Source: Thermohalobaculum sp038534135
Lineage (GTDB): Bacteria; Pseudomonadota; Alphaproteobacteria; Rhodobacterales; Rhodobacteraceae
Assembly: GCA_038534135.1 (NCBI GenBank)
Contig: JBCAXJ010000073.1
Span: 1 to 25,833, forward strand
DNA: 25,833 nucleotides
Reading direction: 5' to 3'
The translations under genes and the position numbers were made by a program. Position 1 is the stretch's first letter; every line of letters starts with the position of its first letter. The notes under the pieces were generated by a model. It was given only the letters and a program-made list of their open reading frames with translations, had not been told where the DNA came from and did not search any database. Of this stretch, positions 22,967-25,833 are shown in pieces.

Positions 22967-23971
22967 TCACAACTCCTGCGCCATCATCCGCACGATGTCG
23001 GCGAGACGGCAGGCATAGCCCCACTCGTTATCGTACCACGCATAGACCTTAAGCTGAGTGCCGTTCACGACCATCGTGCTCGGCCCGTCCACGATCGACG
23101 AGCGCGGATCGTTCAGGAAATCGGCCGAGACCAACGGTCGATCTTCAAAGCCCAGGATCCCCTGCAAGGGGCCATCCGCATATCGCTTGAAGAGCCCGTT
23201 CACCTCGTCGACCGTCACCGGACGCTTCACTTCGAACACGCAATCGGTGATCGAGCCGTTCAGCACCGGCACCCGGATCGCATGGCCGTTCAATCGTCCT
23301 GTCAGTTCCGGGTAGATCAGCGTGATCGCGGTCGCCGAGCCGGTCGTCGTCGGGATCAACGAGTTCAAAGCTGAGCGTGCCCGCCGCGCATCCTTGGCCG
23401 GGCGATCGACAATGGTTTGCGTGTTTGTGACGTCGTGGATCGTTGTGATCGAACCATGCTCGATCCCGATCTCGTCGTGGATCACCTTGACCACTGGCGC
23501 CAGACAATTGGTCGTGCAAGACGCCGCCGTGACAAGATGGTGCTGTGTCGGATCGTAGAGATCATGGTTCACGCCGTAGACGAGGTTCAGGGCAGGGGCC
23601 TCTTTGACAGGCGCCGAGACCGCCACCTTTTTCACGCCTGCGTCGTAATAGGGCTGGACCTTGGCGGGCGTCTTGAACTTGCCCGTGCAGTCGACCACCA
23701 GATCGACGCCTGTCAGATCCAGATCTTCTATCCGGCTGGCATGGCTCAGACCCATCCGGTGCCCGTTGACATTGATCCCGTCAGCATCGTGGCCGAACTG
23801 CGCGCCCCAGCGCCCGTGCACCGCGTCGAACTCCAGCCAGAGCGCGTGATCCTCGGGCGTTCCAACGGGATCGTTCAACCACACGATCTCACCCGGCAGG
23901 CCCTGCTCAAAAAACGCCTTCAGCACCAGCTTGCCGATGCGTCCCAACCCGTTGATCGCGATGCGCGCCAT
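22967..23971 (-). CDS. Glyceraldehyde-3-phosphate dehydrogenase, ArsJ partner
   Basis: The 334-residue enzyme is a full-length type I GAPDH. It has the NAD-binding motif INGLGRIGK (7-14), the catalytic cysteine C152 in ASCTTNC and catalytic H179 in TTIHDVTN, and the C-terminal WYDNEWGYACRLADIV. With arsenate it would form 1-arseno-3-phosphoglycerate, the substrate of ArsJ. Pairing with arsJ on the same strand, rather than with glycolytic genes, marks it as the arsenic-resistance copy. ATG 23971 follows GGGGAGG by about six bases; the frame extends to 24049 without family similarity. A Pho-box-like repeat lies 42 bases upstream. Kinetics or preference for arsenate cannot be judged from sequence. 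Confidence 0.93.
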   Translation of the reverse strand: MARIAINGLGRIGKLVLKAFFEQGLPGEIVWLNDPVGTPEDHALWLEFDAVHGRWGAQFGHDADGINVNGHRMGLSHASRIEDLDLTGVDLVVDCTGKFKTPAKVQPYYDAGVKKVAVSAPVKEAPALNLVYGVNHDLYDPTQHHLVTAASCTTNCLAPVVKVIHDEIGIEHGSITTIHDVTNTQTIVDRPAKDARRARSALNSLIPTTTGSATAITLIYPELTGRLNGHAIRVPVLNGSITDCVFEVKRPVTVDEVNGLFKRYADGPLQGILGFEDRPLVSADFLNDPRSSIVDGPSTMVVNGTQLKVYAWYDNEWGYACRLADIVRMMAQEL

Positions 23972-24012
23972 ACCGGCCTCCCCTGTCCTTAGGGGCCTTC
24001 TGCGCCTGTTCC

Positions 24013-24030
24013 GTGACGGTTTTGTTACGG
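24013..24030 (-). promoter_or_regulatory. Pho-box-like direct repeat upstream of gapdh-arsJ
   Basis: On the minus strand the sequence is CCGTAAC-AAAA-CCGTCAC: two 7-base units separated by four bases, with an 11-base period. This matches the architecture of PhoB boxes (CTGTCAT-N4-CTGTCAT and the alphaproteobacterial C-ending variants). It lies 42 bases before the gapdh start. The same bases can also be read as an imperfect hairpin (CCGTGAC/GTTACGG on the plus strand). Confidence 0.4.
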
Positions 24031-24139
24031 ATCCCAGATCACCGCACACCAGAATTAGAAGATGGATGTATCGCTCAGACCATTTGATTGCTGTAGGTCC
24101 GCTCCCGACCGTGTTCCCAATGGCCCCGATCCTTAGTCT

Positions 24140-25833
24140 TCAGGCCACCGTTTCATGCGTCGAGTCCAACTGCGGCTCGGTACCCGGGTGCCCATCCTCT
24201 TCCGGCTCCGCTTGTGGATCGGAACACGGCTCGACCTTCAACGAAGGCAACTCGCTCATTTCACCATTGCAGCACCCGGCAACCCGGTCGATCAGATCGC
24301 GCGCGAACAGCACGTTGGCTGGAAGGGCATCGAAGAACTCCAGAAATGCCTCTTCCAGATCATCGTCCAGCGTGTTCTGCCCCTCGATGATTGAAAGCGA
24401 CAGAAGCTCCAGTCGCAGCTCCAGCGATGCCCGGATCATGGCATTGATCCGGTCCGTGTCCGCCTCGCTCCCCACGTCCTTGTCTTCGCCGGTGATGCGC
24501 TCGAGAAGCTCCCCTTCGAACGCGAAACACCGATCGGCAATTGATCTCATGCGATCGGGCGAGGGCAGGGCTTCGTGCTCGAAGCGTGCCTCGATATCCT
24601 TGATGAGCCGGAGAAAGGTGAAACCTAGTTCATCCGGAACCTGCAAACGTGTGCCCCACAGCTTCAAATCAGCCAGCTTCTCGCGGAACAGACGCCGCCA
24701 TATCCGCTTGGGTGAGGCCGCCGACAGATTGAATCCGTGTTGGCGCAGCGATACTGCGCTGCGTTTGATCTCACGCGGGATGGCGGCGGCCGAAATCCAA
24801 AACAGACCCGCGCGGTGCGAGTCATCACAATCAGTACCCGAGAGCAGGCCCATGGACTTCAGAATGTCCCGCGACTGATCGGACCGGACCCGGTCCAGAA
24901 AGGCGATGATCTCGAATGAGCTTTCGAGCATCCCGCGTTCCATCCGGCGCCGTGTGCTATAGCGCGCGAGCGCGTCCTCCGAGACGGTCAGCAGAAAGTG
25001 GGTGTTCTTGTGGCCCAGCACGCCTTTGACGGCGCGCAGCAGCCCATCAAGATCGTCGATCTCCTCGATCTTGTCCAACTCGTCCAGGCAGATGACAACC
25101 TTGCCATTGTAGACCTGCGCCACCTTTCCGAGAAAGTCGCCAAAGGCTGCGGTCAGTCCCGGCAGCGACAACTCGCGCGCTTCCAGACTGCGTTCCTGCC
25201 CCAGCGATCCGCCCAGTTTGCCCAGCGAGACCTGCGCCTCGGCCGAGGTGGTCGTGGTCGATTGGAATCTGAGACCTTCGAGCAGTTCCTGGGCGGATGT
25301 CCGTAGACCGATCTCGTTCGGAAACTGCTTTGCCTGCCGCCGTCGTCGATTCAATCGCAGAAATTGCCGCCCGGCAGCAAAGGTTCCAATATAAAGAAAA
25401 ATTACTATCAGTCCCTGAAGCATTACGCCCATGGATAGGTACGTAAAGCTTCGCCAGCTCTGGTTTTTTAGTTCATTTAAGCGAAAAGAAATATCTTTTC
25501 GTTCCAAGAGGAGGTCTTTTATTTCTGATGCAGTATGATCTTTTCGAGGATTGTCTGGCTTAATACTGGGGATTAATTCAAGAAGCCTCAAAATATTTTG
25601 AATATCATAAGTCTTCACCGATATTAAACCTTGTTGCTCGATAGACAAGAGTGCATTTGCTTCGATCAGTTTTTGTTTAATTTTATTGTTATGAATGATC
25701 AGTGCTTGTTCGATTGACGAAATCTCCTCGGAGAGACTTTCCTCAAAATCTCTACGGGAGCCCTCTGAATTGAGTTTGACTTTCTGATGTGATTCAATTG
25801 GGCCGGAGCGCGGTTGGATTTCAGTGGGGGTGG
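24140..25833 (-). CDS. KAP-family-like P-loop NTPase, membrane-anchored (5' end outside window)
   Basis: The frame is open to the right edge, giving at least 564 residues; the TTG at 25648 is not needed as a start. The visible part begins with a charged coiled-coil-like segment. One transmembrane stretch follows (about 25441-25373, SMGVMLQGLIVIFLYIGTF), then RLNRRRRQAK and a Walker B/sensor region KVVICLDELDKIEEIDD at about 25105-25050 with LLTVSEDALARY after it. No Walker A is visible. In KAP NTPases membrane segments lie between Walker A and Walker B, so Walker A would be further upstream, outside the window. The C-terminus is acidic (EPCSDPQAEPEEDGHP). KAP NTPases occur in membrane signalling and phage exclusion; role here unknown. 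The first visible 450 bases are AT-rich. Confidence 0.7.
   Translation of the reverse strand, partial: TPTEIQPRSGPIESHQKVKLNSEGSRRDFEESLSEEISSIEQALIIHNNKIKQKLIEANALLSIEQQGLISVKTYDIQNILRLLELIPSIKPDNPRKDHTASEIKDLLLERKDISFRLNELKNQSWRSFTYLSMGVMLQGLIVIFLYIGTFAAGRQFLRLNRRRRQAKQFPNEIGLRTSAQELLEGLRFQSTTTTSAEAQVSLGKLGGSLGQERSLEARELSLPGLTAAFGDFLGKVAQVYNGKVVICLDELDKIEEIDDLDGLLRAVKGVLGHKNTHFLLTVSEDALARYSTRRRMERGMLESSFEIIAFLDRVRSDQSRDILKSMGLLSGTDCDDSHRAGLFWISAAAIPREIKRSAVSLRQHGFNLSAASPKRIWRRLFREKLADLKLWGTRLQVPDELGFTFLRLIKDIEARFEHEALPSPDRMRSIADRCFAFEGELLERITGEDKDVGSEADTDRINAMIRASLELRLELLSLSIIEGQNTLDDDLEEAFLEFFDALPANVLFARDLIDRVAGCCNGEMSELPSLKVEPCSDPQAEPEEDGHPGTEPQLDSTHETVA

Overview
The window looks like chromosome of an alphaproteobacterium of the Rhodobacteraceae (Roseobacter-type). 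This rests on high GC coding sequence, a sox order like that of Paracoccus and Rhodovulum, a lutABC-type lactate oxidation locus, and an arsJ/gapdh pair. I recognised families by reading the translations; no database search was run.

Region 1 (1-7905) is the downstream part of a sox sulfur-oxidation operon, all on the plus strand: the end of soxZ, then soxA, soxB, soxC, soxD, a soxE-like diheme cytochrome, a small GlcG/HbpS-family protein and soxF. It closes with a clear hairpin terminator. Together these encode the periplasmic Kelly-Friedrich pathway (SoxYZ carrier, SoxAX, SoxB, SoxCD) plus a SoxEF flavocytochrome-like module. The soxB-soxC gap holds an ATTC-N8-GAAT palindrome of the kind bound by persulfide-sensing ArsR-family repressors (SoxR/SqrR/BigR). 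The first 127 bases form a fold-back: bases 1-80 are soxZ in reverse orientation, probably an assembly or library artefact.

Region 2 (7906-12282) has a MarR-like regulator, a TSUP (TauE/SafE) exporter on the minus strand that may serve sulfur export, a small three-helix membrane protein followed in the same frame by an orphan reading frame, and a minus-strand esterase plus gamma-glutamylcyclotransferase-like pair.

Region 3 (12283-20055) is the most unusual. A lutA-lutB-lutC locus is split: a 600-residue gene of unknown function with a glycine-rich membrane segment lies on the opposite strand between lutB and lutC. Directly after lutC is a gene whose product resembles the globular domain of plant IQM (IQ-motif calmodulin-binding) proteins. 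After it come a broken OmpA fragment, a second partial copy of the lutC 3' end, an intact Cys-rich OmpA-family gene and a small membrane-anchored protein. The repeated order lutC / convergent ompA suggests two alleles of one locus recombined, leaving cargo genes behind.

Region 4 (20056-25833) holds two overlapping hypothetical genes, then a minus-strand operon of gapdh and arsJ (arsenate detoxification by 1-arseno-3-phosphoglycerate export). This operon has a Pho-box-like direct repeat upstream and a large REP-like palindrome between its genes. At the right edge is the C-terminal part of a KAP-family-like P-loop NTPase that runs off the window. I saw no tRNA, rRNA, CRISPR array, transposase or integrase.
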